In this document: positions 16,622 through 25,643 of the stretch, in pieces
How the letters are laid out: the number at the start of each line of letters is the position of its first letter
Numbering within the stretch: the stretch's first letter is position 1
Source: SVQP01 sp045587385
GTDB taxonomy: Bacteria > Bacillota > Clostridia > Oscillospirales > CAG-272
DNA: 31,105 nt
NCBI GenBank assembly: GCA_045587385.1
Contig: JAZNCE010000107.1
Coordinates: forward strand, 1-31,105
Direction of reading: 5' to 3'
The notes under the pieces: model-generated
What the model was told of the DNA's origin: nothing
The model's input: only the letters and a program-made list of their open reading frames with translations
Databases searched by the model: none
Translations under genes and position numbers: made by a program

Positions 16622-17653
16622 ATGGAACAGAGAATTATCAAGGTAGCCTCCTCTGAGGATACCGCTGCCATTTTCGGCAGCTATGACGTCAACGTCAGAG
16701 CGGTGGAGCAGACCATGGGCGTCAGCATCCGCAACCGCGCGACCGACGACGGCGGCGACAGCATTATCGTGTCGGGCGAGGATCGCGAGCAGGTCAATAA
16801 GGGCGCTGCCGTGATCGAGTACCTTGCCGATATGATCAAATACAGCCAGCTTTCCGAGCAGAGCGTTCGTTACGTCATTGATATGGTGGACAGCGGCAAG
16901 GCGCGCGAGCTGGCAGAGCTTGGTGACGACTGCATCTGCGTCACCACCAAGGGCAAGCCCATCAAGGCAAAGACGGTGGGACAGAAGCAGTACGTGGAGG
17001 CGATCCGAAAGAATACGATCATTTTAGGCGTTGGCCCTGCGGGTACGGGTAAGACCTTCCTTGCGGTTGCCATGGCGGTCAAGGCTCTGCGTGACCGTCA
17101 GGTCTCGCGCATCATTCTGACCCGCCCTGCCATTGAAGCGGGTGAAAAGCTGGGCTTTTTGCCGGGTGATCTGCAAAGCAAGATCGACCCTTATCTGCGC
17201 CCCTTGTACGACGCGCTCTTTGAAATGCTGGGCCCCGAAAATTATCAGCGACAGGTAGAGAAGGGCATCATTGAGGTTGCTCCCTTGGCGTATATGCGCG
17301 GACGTACCTTGGATGATTCTTTCATCATTCTCGACGAGGCACAGAACGCCACGCCCGAGCAGATGAAAATGTTTTTGACGCGTCTTGGCTTCCGTTCCAA
17401 GATGGTGGTCACGGGTGACCTGACCCAGACCGACCTGCCCTCGGGGCAAAAGTCGGGACTTGCGGAGGTGGTCAGAATTCTGGACGGCATTGAGGATATT
17501 GCGCTGCACCGCTTTACCGAGAAGGACGTGGTACGTCACAGACTGGTACAAAAGATCATTCTTGCTTATGAAAAATACGACAGAGAAAAGCAGGAACACC
17601 GCACAAAGGATAAGAAATATCATTACAGCAGAAAAGAGGATACACACAAATGA
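16622..17653 (+). CDS. phoH: PhoH-family ATPase
   Basis: A 343-residue cytoplasmic ATPase of the PhoH/YbeZ type. It starts at ATG 16622 with AAAGGA upstream; a longer in-frame reading is not needed. The first 110 residues contain a KH-like segment (VEQTMGVSIRNRATDDGGDSIIVSG). The P-loop GPAGTGKT is at residues 138-145, and the Walker B motif is FIILDEAQNATPEQMKMFLTR with a PhoH-typical AQN. PhoH is nearly always next to ybeY, and the pair is linked to RNA processing and ribosome maturation. Here the phoH stop overlaps the ybeY start by four bases (ATGA, 17650-17653). The C-terminus is a lysine- and histidine-rich tail. Confidence 0.95.
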   Translation: MEQRIIKVASSEDTAAIFGSYDVNVRAVEQTMGVSIRNRATDDGGDSIIVSGEDREQVNKGAAVIEYLADMIKYSQLSEQSVRYVIDMVDSGKARELAELGDDCICVTTKGKPIKAKTVGQKQYVEAIRKNTIILGVGPAGTGKTFLAVAMAVKALRDRQVSRIILTRPAIEAGEKLGFLPGDLQSKIDPYLRPLYDALFEMLGPENYQRQVEKGIIEVAPLAYMRGRTLDDSFIILDEAQNATPEQMKMFLTRLGFRSKMVVTGDLTQTDLPSGQKSGLAEVVRILDGIEDIALHRFTEKDVVRHRLVQKIILAYEKYDREKQEHRTKDKKYHYSRKEDTHK

Positions 17654-18150
17654 GACGCAAGATGCTTTTGAAGATCTATTTTGAAAACGAGCAGGATATC
17701 ATGCCCATTACCTACGGACTCAAGATCCTGATGCGCCGCGCTATTGAAGCGACCCTGGACTACGAGCAGTTCTGCAACGGCTGCGAGGTTTCGCTGACCT
17801 TTACCGACAATATGGGCATCCGTGAGCTTAACAACAAGTTCAGACACATCGACCGCGAGACCGACGTGCTCTCCTTCCCGCTGTTTGATTACGAGGGGGA
17901 GGCGGACGAGCCTGCCTTGGACGAGATCCGCAACAACCTTGGCGATATCGTCATTTCTCTTGAAAAGGCTTGGGGACAAGCAGAGGAGTACGGTCATTCC
18001 TATGAGCGCGAGGTCGCCTTCCTTTGCGTGCATTCCATGCTGCACCTTTTGGGCTATGACCACGAAAAGAGCGAGGAAGATGATAAAGATATGAGACAAA
18101 GACAATCCGATATCATGAAAATGCTTGGATTGGAGGTACATCAGGCATGA
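17650..18150 (+). CDS. ybeY: Endoribonuclease YbeY
   Basis: A 166-residue metal-dependent endoribonuclease that acts in 16S rRNA 3' end maturation and ribosome quality control. The zinc motif HSMLHLLGYDH gives ligands H128, H132 and H138. Other family features are LNNKFRHIDRETDVLSFPL and LGDIVISLEKA. The first 30 residues, with a basic segment, precede the core fold. Start and stop both overlap neighbours by four bases (phoH upstream, the unknown membrane protein downstream), so the three are translationally coupled. Confidence 0.96.
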   Translation: MRRKMLLKIYFENEQDIMPITYGLKILMRRAIEATLDYEQFCNGCEVSLTFTDNMGIRELNNKFRHIDRETDVLSFPLFDYEGEADEPALDEIRNNLGDIVISLEKAWGQAEEYGHSYEREVAFLCVHSMLHLLGYDHEKSEEDDKDMRQRQSDIMKMLGLEVHQA

Positions 18151-18677
18151 TGAACGGACAAGAGCCCGAACATAGAGAGAACCCCTATAAAAAGCAAAAC
18201 CCTTATAAGAAGCAGCCCAAGGCAGAAGAAGCAACCGCGGGGCAGACCGAAACCTTTGTCACGCGCAACGTCAAGCTGATCACGTTTCTCGTTTGCGTTG
18301 CCGTATTCTTAGTGTTTCTTGGCCCCTTGAGCGTTTGGCGCATTTCCGAAATGGTCAATGCCAAGCAGGAGCAAGAGGCGCTGGAGGCGCAAATGCCCAT
18401 TGATGCGCTGCTTGCCATTGCCGATAAGGGCGCGGATGCCGGCTGGAGTGATTTCCGCCGCTTCGATAAGAGCGAGAGCATCAACGACAAGGACGGATAC
18501 GTGGGCTGGACGCTACAGGTCAGAAACGAGCCGTTTTACGTGATCGTGGGCGGCTACGGCACTAAAGTTCCGCCCCAGACCATTCGTGTGTACAGCCTGA
18601 TCACGGGCGAATCGGTGGATCTTTTCCGCGATGACGTACACGCATTTGTAGAGCAAAATCAGATCAACGGAGATTAA
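18147..18677 (+). CDS. Unknown single-pass membrane protein between ybeY and era
   Basis: I do not recognise this 176-residue protein. The start ATG at 18147 overlaps the ybeY stop. The N-terminus is hydrophilic and carries a duplicated NPYKKQ motif (residues 12-17 and 18-23). One membrane segment follows (about 43-64, ITFLVCVAVFLVFLGPLSVW), then a short charged helix (MVNAKQEQEALEAQM) and a predicted extracytoplasmic domain with several aromatic and beta-like stretches (GYVGWTLQVRNEPFYVIVGGYG). The basic N-terminus followed by a hydrophobic stretch suggests the N-terminus inside and the rest outside. It occupies the position between ybeY and era often filled in other Clostridia by dgkA or cdd genes, but resembles neither. 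Confidence 0.75.
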   Translation: MMNGQEPEHRENPYKKQNPYKKQPKAEEATAGQTETFVTRNVKLITFLVCVAVFLVFLGPLSVWRISEMVNAKQEQEALEAQMPIDALLAIADKGADAGWSDFRRFDKSESINDKDGYVGWTLQVRNEPFYVIVGGYGTKVPPQTIRVYSLITGESVDLFRDDVHAFVEQNQINGD

Positions 18678-18680
18678 AAC

Positions 18681-19565
18681 ATGAGAAAAACAGGATTTAT
18701 CGCAATCGTGGGCAGACCCAACGTGGGCAAGTCCACGCTGCTCAACGCAATTCTGGGCGAAAAGGTGGCAATCGTGTCCTCCAAGCCCCAAACCACACGT
18801 AACCGCATCACGGGTATTCATACCGTGGGTGAGGATCAGTACGTATTTATCGATACCCCCGGTATTCACCGTCCGCAGAACGAGCTGGGTGACTATATGG
18901 TCAAGGAAGCAAATAACACCATGTATGAGGCGGATGCCGTGATCATGGTGGTGGACACCGGCAAGGAGATCACCCGCGTGGAGGAGGATATCATTACCTA
19001 TCTCAAGCGAAGCGGCGTGCCCTGCGTGCTGGCACTCAACAAGATCGATATGTATAATCGCGAGATCATTGCAAAAACCATTCAATCCTACGCGGACAAG
19101 CATACCTTCTCGGCTGTCGTGCCGATCTGCGCCAAGAACGGCAAGGGCGTCAAGGAAGTGCTGGATGAATGCAAGCCCTTCCTTTCGGAGTCGCCCTGGT
19201 ATTTCCCCGAGGATATTGCCACCGACCAACCCGAGCGACAGGTCGCTGCAGAGCTGATCCGCGAAAAGCTGTTGCGCACGCTCAATAAGGAAGTGCCGCA
19301 CGGCATTGCGGTCGTGATCGACAAGTTTGAGGATCAGCGCACACTGGTCAGCATTTATGCCACCATTTATTGTGAAAAGGCATCCCACAAGGGCATTATC
19401 ATCGGCAAGAACGGAGAGGAGCTCAAGAGAGTCAGCACCTATGCGCGCGAGGATCTGGAAGCATTGCTCGGCACAAAGGTATATCTGAATCTGTGGGTCA
19501 AGGTCAAGGAAAACTGGCGCGAGAGCGCAGCAGCGGTTTCCAATTTCGGATATAAGCCGGAATAA
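18681..19565 (+). CDS. era: GTPase Era
   Basis: A 294-residue GTPase of 30S ribosome assembly that binds the 16S rRNA 3' end. G1 is GRPNVGKST (residues 11-19). The switch region is KPQTTRNRITGI, G3 is DTPGIH, and G4 is NKIDMYN. The C-terminal KH domain contains the GXXG-type loop in GIIIGKNGEELKRV and the family ending LNLWVKVKENWRES. Length is typical. The start ATG at 18681 follows the preceding stop by 3 bases, with GGAGA at 18669-18673. With ybeY and phoH this forms a ribosome-maturation operon. A structured repeat follows directly after the stop. Confidence 0.97.
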   Translation: MRKTGFIAIVGRPNVGKSTLLNAILGEKVAIVSSKPQTTRNRITGIHTVGEDQYVFIDTPGIHRPQNELGDYMVKEANNTMYEADAVIMVVDTGKEITRVEEDIITYLKRSGVPCVLALNKIDMYNREIIAKTIQSYADKHTFSAVVPICAKNGKGVKEVLDECKPFLSESPWYFPEDIATDQPERQVAAELIREKLLRTLNKEVPHGIAVVIDKFEDQRTLVSIYATIYCEKASHKGIIIGKNGEELKRVSTYAREDLEALLGTKVYLNLWVKVKENWRESAAAVSNFGYKPE

Positions 19566-19568
19566 GAT

Positions 19569-19702
19569 TTGAAAGTTTTGATCAAACTTTTTCAAAAGTT
19601 TGCGCAGGTGGAGGGCTCGAAGCCCTCCTCGCCTCCGCAGAGGCGAAATTACCCAAACGCCGTTTTTTGGTTCTTTTTTGCGGCTCCTTGCTCAAAAAAG
19701 AA
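19569..19702 (+). repeat. Structured intergenic repeat (copy A)
   Basis: The sequence holds a row of hairpins: GTTTTGATCAAAC, GAGGGCT-CGA-AGCCCTC (19611-19627), CGCCTC-CGCA-GAGGCG (19630-19645), and TTCTTTTTTG ... CAAAAAAGAA (19671-19702). The same order of hairpins and much of the same sequence recur at 30348-30780. The GAGGGC hairpins have no run of T directly behind, but T-runs lie further on. It fills the gap between era and recO. Confidence 0.85.
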
Positions 19703-19825
19703 CGGAGAAGATCATCTCAATGCGATTGGTATGCTGTTTTTAAAAGTAGGTGTTGAGAACTTTTTCGCAGGCGTTCACAGAACGCCCCTACGAGTATAAT
19801 TGTTTATGGAAAGGAGAGCACTACT
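19703..19825 (+). other. Remainder of the era-recO gap
   Basis: This stretch carries a GGCGTTC-ACA-GAACGCC hairpin (about 19769-19785) and a TATAAT at 19794-19799 that could be a recO -10 box, but I find no convincing -35. AAGGAG at 19811-19816 is the recO ribosome binding site. Nothing coding is seen. Confidence 0.5.
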
Positions 19826-20647
19826 ATGCAGATGAGTACCGACGGGCTTGTCACGCGCGTGGTCAACACGGGCGACCATGACAAGGTCCTGCAAATTCTG
19901 ACCGCCGAGCACGGCAGAATATCGGTCATGGTCAAGGGCGGCAAATCGCTCAAAAATCCTGCCATGGCGTGCTCTCAGCTTTTTACGTACGGCAATTTTG
20001 AGCTGTACCGCAAGGGCGATTTTTACTGGCTGCGGCAGGGCAGCGTGCTCAATGCCTTTTATGAGCTTTCTGCAGACATTGTGCGCATGAGCCTTGGCGT
20101 GTATCTTTGCGACGTGGCAAACGAGCTTTCCGACCGCGACGAGCCTGCAGAGGATCTTTTGCGCATGCTGCTCAATTCGCTTTATCTGATCGGGCGCGAA
20201 AAAAAGCCGCAGGAGCTGGTCAAGGGCGTGTTTGAATTGCGCGCGGCTGCCATTTCGGGCTATTTTCCCGAGCTGGATGCCTGCTGCCACTGCGGCAGTA
20301 TCGACGAGCGGCTCAATTATCTTGACGTGATGAACGGCAGACTGCTTTGCGCTGAATGTCTGTCGCGGCAGTCCAAATCCGTGCGCACGCCCATGGTGAG
20401 CGCAGACGCGGACGGAGACTATGAAAAGAGCGTGCTTTGCGCCATGACCCCTGCGGTCACGGCAGCGGTGCGGTACGTGCTGCACGCCTCGCCCGAGCGC
20501 ATTTTTTCCTTTGAATTAGCCGATGCCGAGGACGTGACCGAGTTCTCGCGTACCGCGCAGACTTATCTGCTCAACCACTTGGGGCGCGGGTTTGATTCGC
20601 TGGAATTTTACGAATCGGTCAAGGGGAAGGGAGGCAGCCGTGGATAA
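19826..20647 (+). CDS. recO: DNA repair protein RecO
   Basis: A 273-residue protein of RecFOR recombinational repair that helps load RecA onto SSB-coated single-stranded DNA. The start is ATG 19826 with AAGGAG at 19811-19816. The N-terminal OB-fold matches RecO (DGLVTRVVNTGDHDKVLQILTAEHGRISVM). The helical core contains the zinc site with pairs C153/C156 and C175/C178 (CHCG and CAEC), as in many Gram-positive RecO. Length is normal. The stop overlaps by eight bases the GTG start of the decarboxylase-like gene. era-recO adjacency is common in Firmicutes. Confidence 0.95.
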   Translation: MQMSTDGLVTRVVNTGDHDKVLQILTAEHGRISVMVKGGKSLKNPAMACSQLFTYGNFELYRKGDFYWLRQGSVLNAFYELSADIVRMSLGVYLCDVANELSDRDEPAEDLLRMLLNSLYLIGREKKPQELVKGVFELRAAAISGYFPELDACCHCGSIDERLNYLDVMNGRLLCAECLSRQSKSVRTPMVSADADGDYEKSVLCAMTPAVTAAVRYVLHASPERIFSFELADAEDVTEFSRTAQTYLLNHLGRGFDSLEFYESVKGKGGSRG

Positions 20648-22046
20648 AAATCAGATTTCCCAAATGCTGGACGGTCTTGACCGTTATCCCTTTCATATGC
20701 CGGGGCATAAGCGCAACCTTACGCTGATGGGCAACGGCTTTCCGTACGACCGCGACATCACCGAGATTGCGGGCAGTGACAATCTGCACGACATGTGCGG
20801 TGTGATCCTTGCCGAGTGCCGGCGTGCCGCGCACCTTTGGGGAGCTGCGGGCGCACACATTCTGGTAAACGGCTCGACCTGCGGTATTCTCGCAGCCATT
20901 CGCGCCTATGCGGGGCATGACCAGGGCGTGGTCGTAGCAAGAAATTCGCATAAATCGGTGTATAACGGCATAGAGCTTTGCCGTTTGCGCCCTGCTTATA
21001 TTTATCCCAAAACCGAGAATGGCATTTGTGCAAGCATCACGCCCCAAGAAGTCGATCGCGCGCTTGCAGATACGCCCGACGCAAGGCTGGTCGTGATCAC
21101 GAGCCCTACCTATGAGGGCGTAATCAGCGATATTGCGGGCATTGCGCAAGTCGTACACGCACGCGGCGCGAAACTGTTGGTTGACGCGGCACACGGTGCG
21201 CATCTCGGCATCGGGGAATTTTCCGCACACCCGATTGCGCTTGGCGCGGATATCGTCATTTGCTCCTTGCATAAGACCTTGCCCGCACCCACGCAGACCG
21301 CGCTTGCTTTGGTTGGCAAAGGATGCCCCGATCCGGGAGCGTTTGCATCCCAGCTTGCCGTGTTTGAGACCTCTAGCCCGTCCTATATTCTCATGGAGCA
21401 GGCTGCGCGCTGCATCCGCTTGACCGAGGAGCAGGGCAGCGCACTTGCCGCAGATTGGCTGCGTCGCTTGGCTGATTTTGACAAGCGCGTGTCGCATCTT
21501 ACACATTTGCGCTTGCTTTTCAGGGGCGCATTGCCCGCAGGCGTGTTTGCCTATGATCCTTCCAAGCTGGTGATCAGTACGCGCGGCACAAGCATGAGCG
21601 GTCACGCGCTGGCGGAAACGTTGCGAAACGAGTATCAGATTGAAATCGAAATGGCAGCGAGTGATTACGTTATCGCCATGACCTCACTTGCCGACACCGA
21701 TGCGGGCTTTGCCATGCTTGCCGATGCGCTTTGCGAGATCGACGTGCGGATAGAGGCAGACAAGTCCGCCTATACCCCCACCTTGCCGCAGACGCATACC
21801 GTATATGCGCCATGGCAGGTTGTCGATCTGCCGTGCATCAGCGTGCCGATTGCAAGTGCAGACGGCTACGTGAGTGCAGAGTACGTGTGGGCGTACCCTC
21901 CGGGAATCCCGTTGGTTGTGCCGGGTGAGCTTGTGACGGATGAGCTGCTTGCCGCGTTTGACGCCATGCAAGAGGCGGGCACCGAGCTGCACAGCACGCG
22001 CGGCGGCATGCCGAAAAGTTTGTACGTTGTGGAGGAAACAATATGA
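20640..22046 (+). CDS. Orn/Lys/Arg decarboxylase-family PLP protein
   Basis: A 468-residue fold-type I PLP enzyme of the short, YaaO-like branch of the Orn/Lys/Arg decarboxylase family. I choose GTG 20640 because GGGAGG at 20629-20634 is well placed; an upstream ATG (20592) would add 16 residues translated inside recO. The family signature PFHMPGHKRN lies near residues 18-28, the glycine-rich ILVNGSTCGILAAI follows, DAAHGAH is near residue 180, and the PLP lysine is K212 in SLHKTLPA. The C-terminal region with YPPGIPLVVPGE is the typical end. The substrate cannot be told from sequence: decarboxylation of a basic amino acid is likely. It is part of the recO operon and its stop overlaps the next start (ATGA). 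Confidence 0.9.
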   Translation: MDKNQISQMLDGLDRYPFHMPGHKRNLTLMGNGFPYDRDITEIAGSDNLHDMCGVILAECRRAAHLWGAAGAHILVNGSTCGILAAIRAYAGHDQGVVVARNSHKSVYNGIELCRLRPAYIYPKTENGICASITPQEVDRALADTPDARLVVITSPTYEGVISDIAGIAQVVHARGAKLLVDAAHGAHLGIGEFSAHPIALGADIVICSLHKTLPAPTQTALALVGKGCPDPGAFASQLAVFETSSPSYILMEQAARCIRLTEEQGSALAADWLRRLADFDKRVSHLTHLRLLFRGALPAGVFAYDPSKLVISTRGTSMSGHALAETLRNEYQIEIEMAASDYVIAMTSLADTDAGFAMLADALCEIDVRIEADKSAYTPTLPQTHTVYAPWQVVDLPCISVPIASADGYVSAEYVWAYPPGIPLVVPGELVTDELLAAFDAMQEAGTELHSTRGGMPKSLYVVEETI

Positions 22047-23113
22047 GCAACGCACTTCATTTTCACTACGACTTTATTCCAAGCGAGATCCTTGACCCCG
22101 CAACCTCGGAGTCGCGCATTGCGCACATGAAGTCCGTGGGCGTGGAAACCGTTTGGTTGGATACCTATGCATACGGCAACGTGCTTGCGTCGCGCGAAGA
22201 GACGCTGGCGGCAAAGAAGTTGCTGGAAAGCCACGGCTTTTGCGTGCAAGCCCTGACCGTGCCCGTCGGACACGGCGGCGGTGCGCTCAACGGTGGCGCG
22301 GGGGACCCCGGCATTCCTGCACATTGGCAGGGAAGAATCAATGCGCAGGGGCAGGTTGTGCCCTTTACCTCCTGCGTGCGCTGCGAAGCAATGATCAAGG
22401 AAAGCCGTGCCGTGGCAGAGGAGCTTGCGGACATGGGCTTTACGCAGCTTTTTTACGATGACGACTTGCGCGTCGGCCCTTGGGGACAGGCGCTGCAGGG
22501 CTGCTGCTGCGGGGCTTGCATGCAGGCGTTTTATGCAAAATATCCGCGCTATGCACATCTGACTGCGCCCGAGATTTTTGCAAACGCTACCGAGGGCGAC
22601 GACCTTTGGAACGCCTGGAGCGACGTACAATGCGACGCGATTTTGCAATTCATCGAAAAGACCGTGCCCGCGGGCATGACGCCCGGTATCATGGTCATGC
22701 ACAACGGTGACCCAAGACACGGCGTGGACATCGCGCGCCTCAAAGCCGCATTCCCGAACCTGCTTGTTCGCGTGGGTGAGGCACATTTTGAGGATGCGAG
22801 CTTTACGCAGGTGGGTGCCGAGCAGGCGATCACCAATTCCATCAAAACGCATCTTAGCCTTGTCGGCAACATCAGGGACGCGTTCAGCGAGTCCACGGTG
22901 TACCCCGAAAACGCGCTCTCTCCCGAAAATCTGGTGCAAAAGCTGCGCGTGGAAATTCGCGCGGGCTTGCGCAATCTCTACCTCATGAGCGGATTTTTCT
23001 TTTTAGCCGAGCCCTATTGGCAAGCCATTGCCGCAGCGCGCTCCGAGCTGGAAGAACTGACGCAGTACGCGCCGGACGATCAATCTGCGAAAGATTTTAT
23101 CTGGCAAATTTAG
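22043..23113 (+). CDS. Unknown TIM-barrel-like protein
   Basis: A 356-residue cytoplasmic-looking protein (no signal peptide), starting at ATG 22043 with GGAGG 7 bases upstream. I cannot assign a named family with certainty. Alternating beta strands and helices, with Asp/Glu at strand ends, suggest a (beta/alpha)8 barrel. The piece FYDDDLRVG (about residues 136-144) followed by GCCCGACMQAFYAKY (about 151-165) resembles a motif in hypothetical glycoside-hydrolase-like proteins, where an acidic stretch precedes a CxCxxC knuckle. Further possible active-site segments are GIMVMHNGDPRHG and LVRVGEAHFED. A sugar-acting role is inferred and weak. Coupled by ATGA to the decarboxylase-like gene. Confidence 0.7.
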   Translation: MSNALHFHYDFIPSEILDPATSESRIAHMKSVGVETVWLDTYAYGNVLASREETLAAKKLLESHGFCVQALTVPVGHGGGALNGGAGDPGIPAHWQGRINAQGQVVPFTSCVRCEAMIKESRAVAEELADMGFTQLFYDDDLRVGPWGQALQGCCCGACMQAFYAKYPRYAHLTAPEIFANATEGDDLWNAWSDVQCDAILQFIEKTVPAGMTPGIMVMHNGDPRHGVDIARLKAAFPNLLVRVGEAHFEDASFTQVGAEQAITNSIKTHLSLVGNIRDAFSESTVYPENALSPENLVQKLRVEIRAGLRNLYLMSGFFFLAEPYWQAIAAARSELEELTQYAPDDQSAKDFIWQI

Positions 23114-23138
23114 CTTTGTATTATGATGGAGGACCGAT

Positions 23139-25577
23139 ATGAAACCGATCCGAAAGCTACATATATTATGTGCCATGATGGCACTTTGCATGCTGCTTGG
23201 CGCATGCTCCGGACAAGTACTTAGCGAGGAGCAGACAAGCGGTGAGGAAAGCACGACAGAAATTTACGTGCCCGACGAGCAATACCCCACGGCAGATGAC
23301 CTTGACAAAAATGCCGATTTTTCCAAGCTGATCATTTCCTCGGTGTACGCGGGAGCAACGGGCAAAAACGCACCCGTGGCGTACAGCTACGTTTGCTTTT
23401 ACAATACGGGCAGGGTAGACCTTGCATTAGAGGGGCTTTCCATCTTTGCTTGCGGCGGTGATTACGTCTGGCACGAATATCCGCTGCCCTACGGTGCAAT
23501 CATCCCCGCGGGGGGCTACTACCTCGTGCAGGGGCAGGCAACCGAGAGCGAGCTTGCGCAGCCCGCCTTGCAGATCGATCAAGCCGACGCCATTCGTCCC
23601 AACATGCTGCTGACTACCACCGATTTGCGCCTTGTCGTAGCACCCGTGGGAACTGTTTTGCAAAATGACAGACCGATCGGGGGACAGAGCGGCGTGGTGG
23701 ATTACCTTTCCGCGCATACCGTAGACAGCGGTGCGATCCGCAACTACGTCAGCGGAGCATCCAAGAGCACGCTGATCCGCCGCGACGCGGATTCGCCCTT
23801 TGCTCCCTTTGATACCGTTGATCTGACGCTGGCGTCCACCGCCATGCTGCGGCAGATCCGTCCGCATACCTCGCAGGGTGACGTCAATACCACCGTGCAC
23901 ACCATGGCGGCTGAGGTCGTGTTCTCGCATCAAAGCGGCTTTTACGATGAGGCATTTTCGCTTACCATGACTGCACCTGCGGGCTATACCGTGTTCTATA
24001 CGATCAACGGTGCAGATCCGCGCACCGTGCTTGCCGAGCAGTATGCAGAACCCCTTTTGCTGACCGACACCACGCAAATGGCGTGGGGTGAGCTGACGCA
24101 GAACAATATTCTTGCCATGGGCAACACCTTCTCGCCCAACGTGCTCTCGCAAATGGGCGCGTGGACGGTGCGTGCCTATGCGACTAACGGCAAAAATACC
24201 ACCCCCGTGACCACGCAGACCTACTTTGTGGGTAAGGATATCCGCGCAGATGAGCTGGACGTATTCTGTCTTGCCGTGCAGCCCGAGGATTTCATCAGCA
24301 CCGACCCCACGGGCAAGAACATTTACATGAATTTCTCGGAGGGGCACGAGCGTATCGGTGCTTACCTGGAATACATTACCGACAACACCTGCGAGTTTTC
24401 CTCTTTCGTGGAGATCGCGCTCAACGGCAAAGGCTCTCTCGGTATGACCGAAAAATCCTTCCGTATTCTGTTCCGCGAGAACGCCAATCCCGAGGTTTCC
24501 GAAAACCTTAACGCATTTAATTACAACATCTTTGGTGAATACGCAACGCCTACCGCAACGGGGGACGATACCGTGTATTACCGCAGACTGCTGCTTCGCA
24601 ACGGCGGCGGTGACAACTCGGGCTGCACCATTTCGCGCTCGCATATCGGTGACGCATATATTGCGCGCCTTGACTCCAAGCTGCATGCAGAGAGCATGGC
24701 GTATAAGCCGGTGTTCGTGTTCATCAACGGTGAGTTCTGGGGCATCTACAATGCGCGCGAACGCTTTGACGAAAAGTATTTTGAAACCATTTACGGTGTG
24801 CCCGAGGAAGATCTTGCCGTGTTGGAGTGCCCGTACCCCATTCCCGTGGTCAAGTTTGAGTATCTGCTGACACACGGAGAGCAGCGTGACGTGGACGAAT
24901 TTAACCTCTTGTTCCGCTACGCGCAGGAGCACGATCTCTCCGACCCCGTGCATTACAAGTACGTTTGCGACCGCGTGGATACCGATAATTTGATCGACTA
25001 TTTCTGCGCGCAGATCTATCTCAACTGCAGCGACTGGCCCAACAATAACGTCAAGGTCTGGCGCAACAGTAACCCCAACAGCATTTCGGGGCAGGATACC
25101 AAGTGGCGTTTCTGCGTGGTGGATACCGACCACGGCGTCGGGCTCAACTCCAACGTGGACACCAATCTGCACGGTGCGGTGAGTGACGGCTCGGTCATTG
25201 GTATTCTGATCAACGGGCTGATGGGCAATCCCGAATTCCGCGAGCGGTTTTTGATGCGCTACATCTGGCTGACCGAGGTGTATTACGCACCCGAGGCGTC
25301 GGGACCCATTCTGGAAGAGATCGTGGACACGGTCGCGCCCGTTATGCAGCTGCAGCTGGATCGCTGGAAGTGCACCGACGGCACGGCAACGCCCTACGAC
25401 GGCGCAAGACCCTCGTGGATGTATTATATCAACGTCATCCGTGACTATATCGAAAAACGCCCCGCAGTTGCCAAAAAGCAGTTGATGGCACACTACCACC
25501 TCTCCGAGGACGAGTACGCGCGCCTGCTGACCAAGGCAATCGCAGAGTGGGGAGAGAAGAGCTTGCTGATAGAATAA
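23139..25577 (+). CDS. CotH-kinase-domain lipoprotein
   Basis: An 812-residue exported lipoprotein starting at ATG 23139 with GGAGGA at 23128-23133. The signal peptide ends in the lipobox LLGAC, so C23 is the lipidated residue. Residues about 55-190 resemble a lamin-tail domain (SKLIISSVYAGATG, GLSIFACGGDYVW). About 260-365 look like a chitobiase/FN3-type beta domain (GYTVFYTINGADPRT). From about 380 to 740 is a CotH kinase-like region, with SFRILFRENANPE, RRLLLRNGGGDN, FVFINGEFWGIYNARERFDE, LIDYFCAQIYLNCSDWPNNNVKVW and WRFCVVDTDHGVGL. CotH proteins are atypical kinases of spore coats in Bacillus, but lamin-tail/CotH lipoproteins outside spores are widespread and their substrates are unknown. 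A terminator follows. Confidence 0.88.
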   Translation: MKPIRKLHILCAMMALCMLLGACSGQVLSEEQTSGEESTTEIYVPDEQYPTADDLDKNADFSKLIISSVYAGATGKNAPVAYSYVCFYNTGRVDLALEGLSIFACGGDYVWHEYPLPYGAIIPAGGYYLVQGQATESELAQPALQIDQADAIRPNMLLTTTDLRLVVAPVGTVLQNDRPIGGQSGVVDYLSAHTVDSGAIRNYVSGASKSTLIRRDADSPFAPFDTVDLTLASTAMLRQIRPHTSQGDVNTTVHTMAAEVVFSHQSGFYDEAFSLTMTAPAGYTVFYTINGADPRTVLAEQYAEPLLLTDTTQMAWGELTQNNILAMGNTFSPNVLSQMGAWTVRAYATNGKNTTPVTTQTYFVGKDIRADELDVFCLAVQPEDFISTDPTGKNIYMNFSEGHERIGAYLEYITDNTCEFSSFVEIALNGKGSLGMTEKSFRILFRENANPEVSENLNAFNYNIFGEYATPTATGDDTVYYRRLLLRNGGGDNSGCTISRSHIGDAYIARLDSKLHAESMAYKPVFVFINGEFWGIYNARERFDEKYFETIYGVPEEDLAVLECPYPIPVVKFEYLLTHGEQRDVDEFNLLFRYAQEHDLSDPVHYKYVCDRVDTDNLIDYFCAQIYLNCSDWPNNNVKVWRNSNPNSISGQDTKWRFCVVDTDHGVGLNSNVDTNLHGAVSDGSVIGILINGLMGNPEFRERFLMRYIWLTEVYYAPEASGPILEEIVDTVAPVMQLQLDRWKCTDGTATPYDGARPSWMYYINVIRDYIEKRPAVAKKQLMAHYHLSEDEYARLLTKAIAEWGEKSLLIE

Positions 25578-25582
25578 AAAAC

Positions 25583-25614
25583 AATCCCGTGACCGATTTG
25601 GGTCACGGGATTTT
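25583..25614 (+). terminator. Intrinsic terminator after the CotH gene
   Basis: AATCCCGTGACC (25583-25594) pairs with GGTCACGGGATT (25601-25612) around a GATTTG loop, followed by a short T-run. Confidence 0.9.
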
Positions 25615-25643
25615 GCAATCGCAAAGGGATGTGTATCCCTCGA

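Noticed and set aside
15118..16671. A 517-residue - strand reading frame opposite yqfC-yqfD
   Set aside because: yqfC and yqfD have family motifs, ribosome binding sites and an ATGA overlap; the opposite frame has none.
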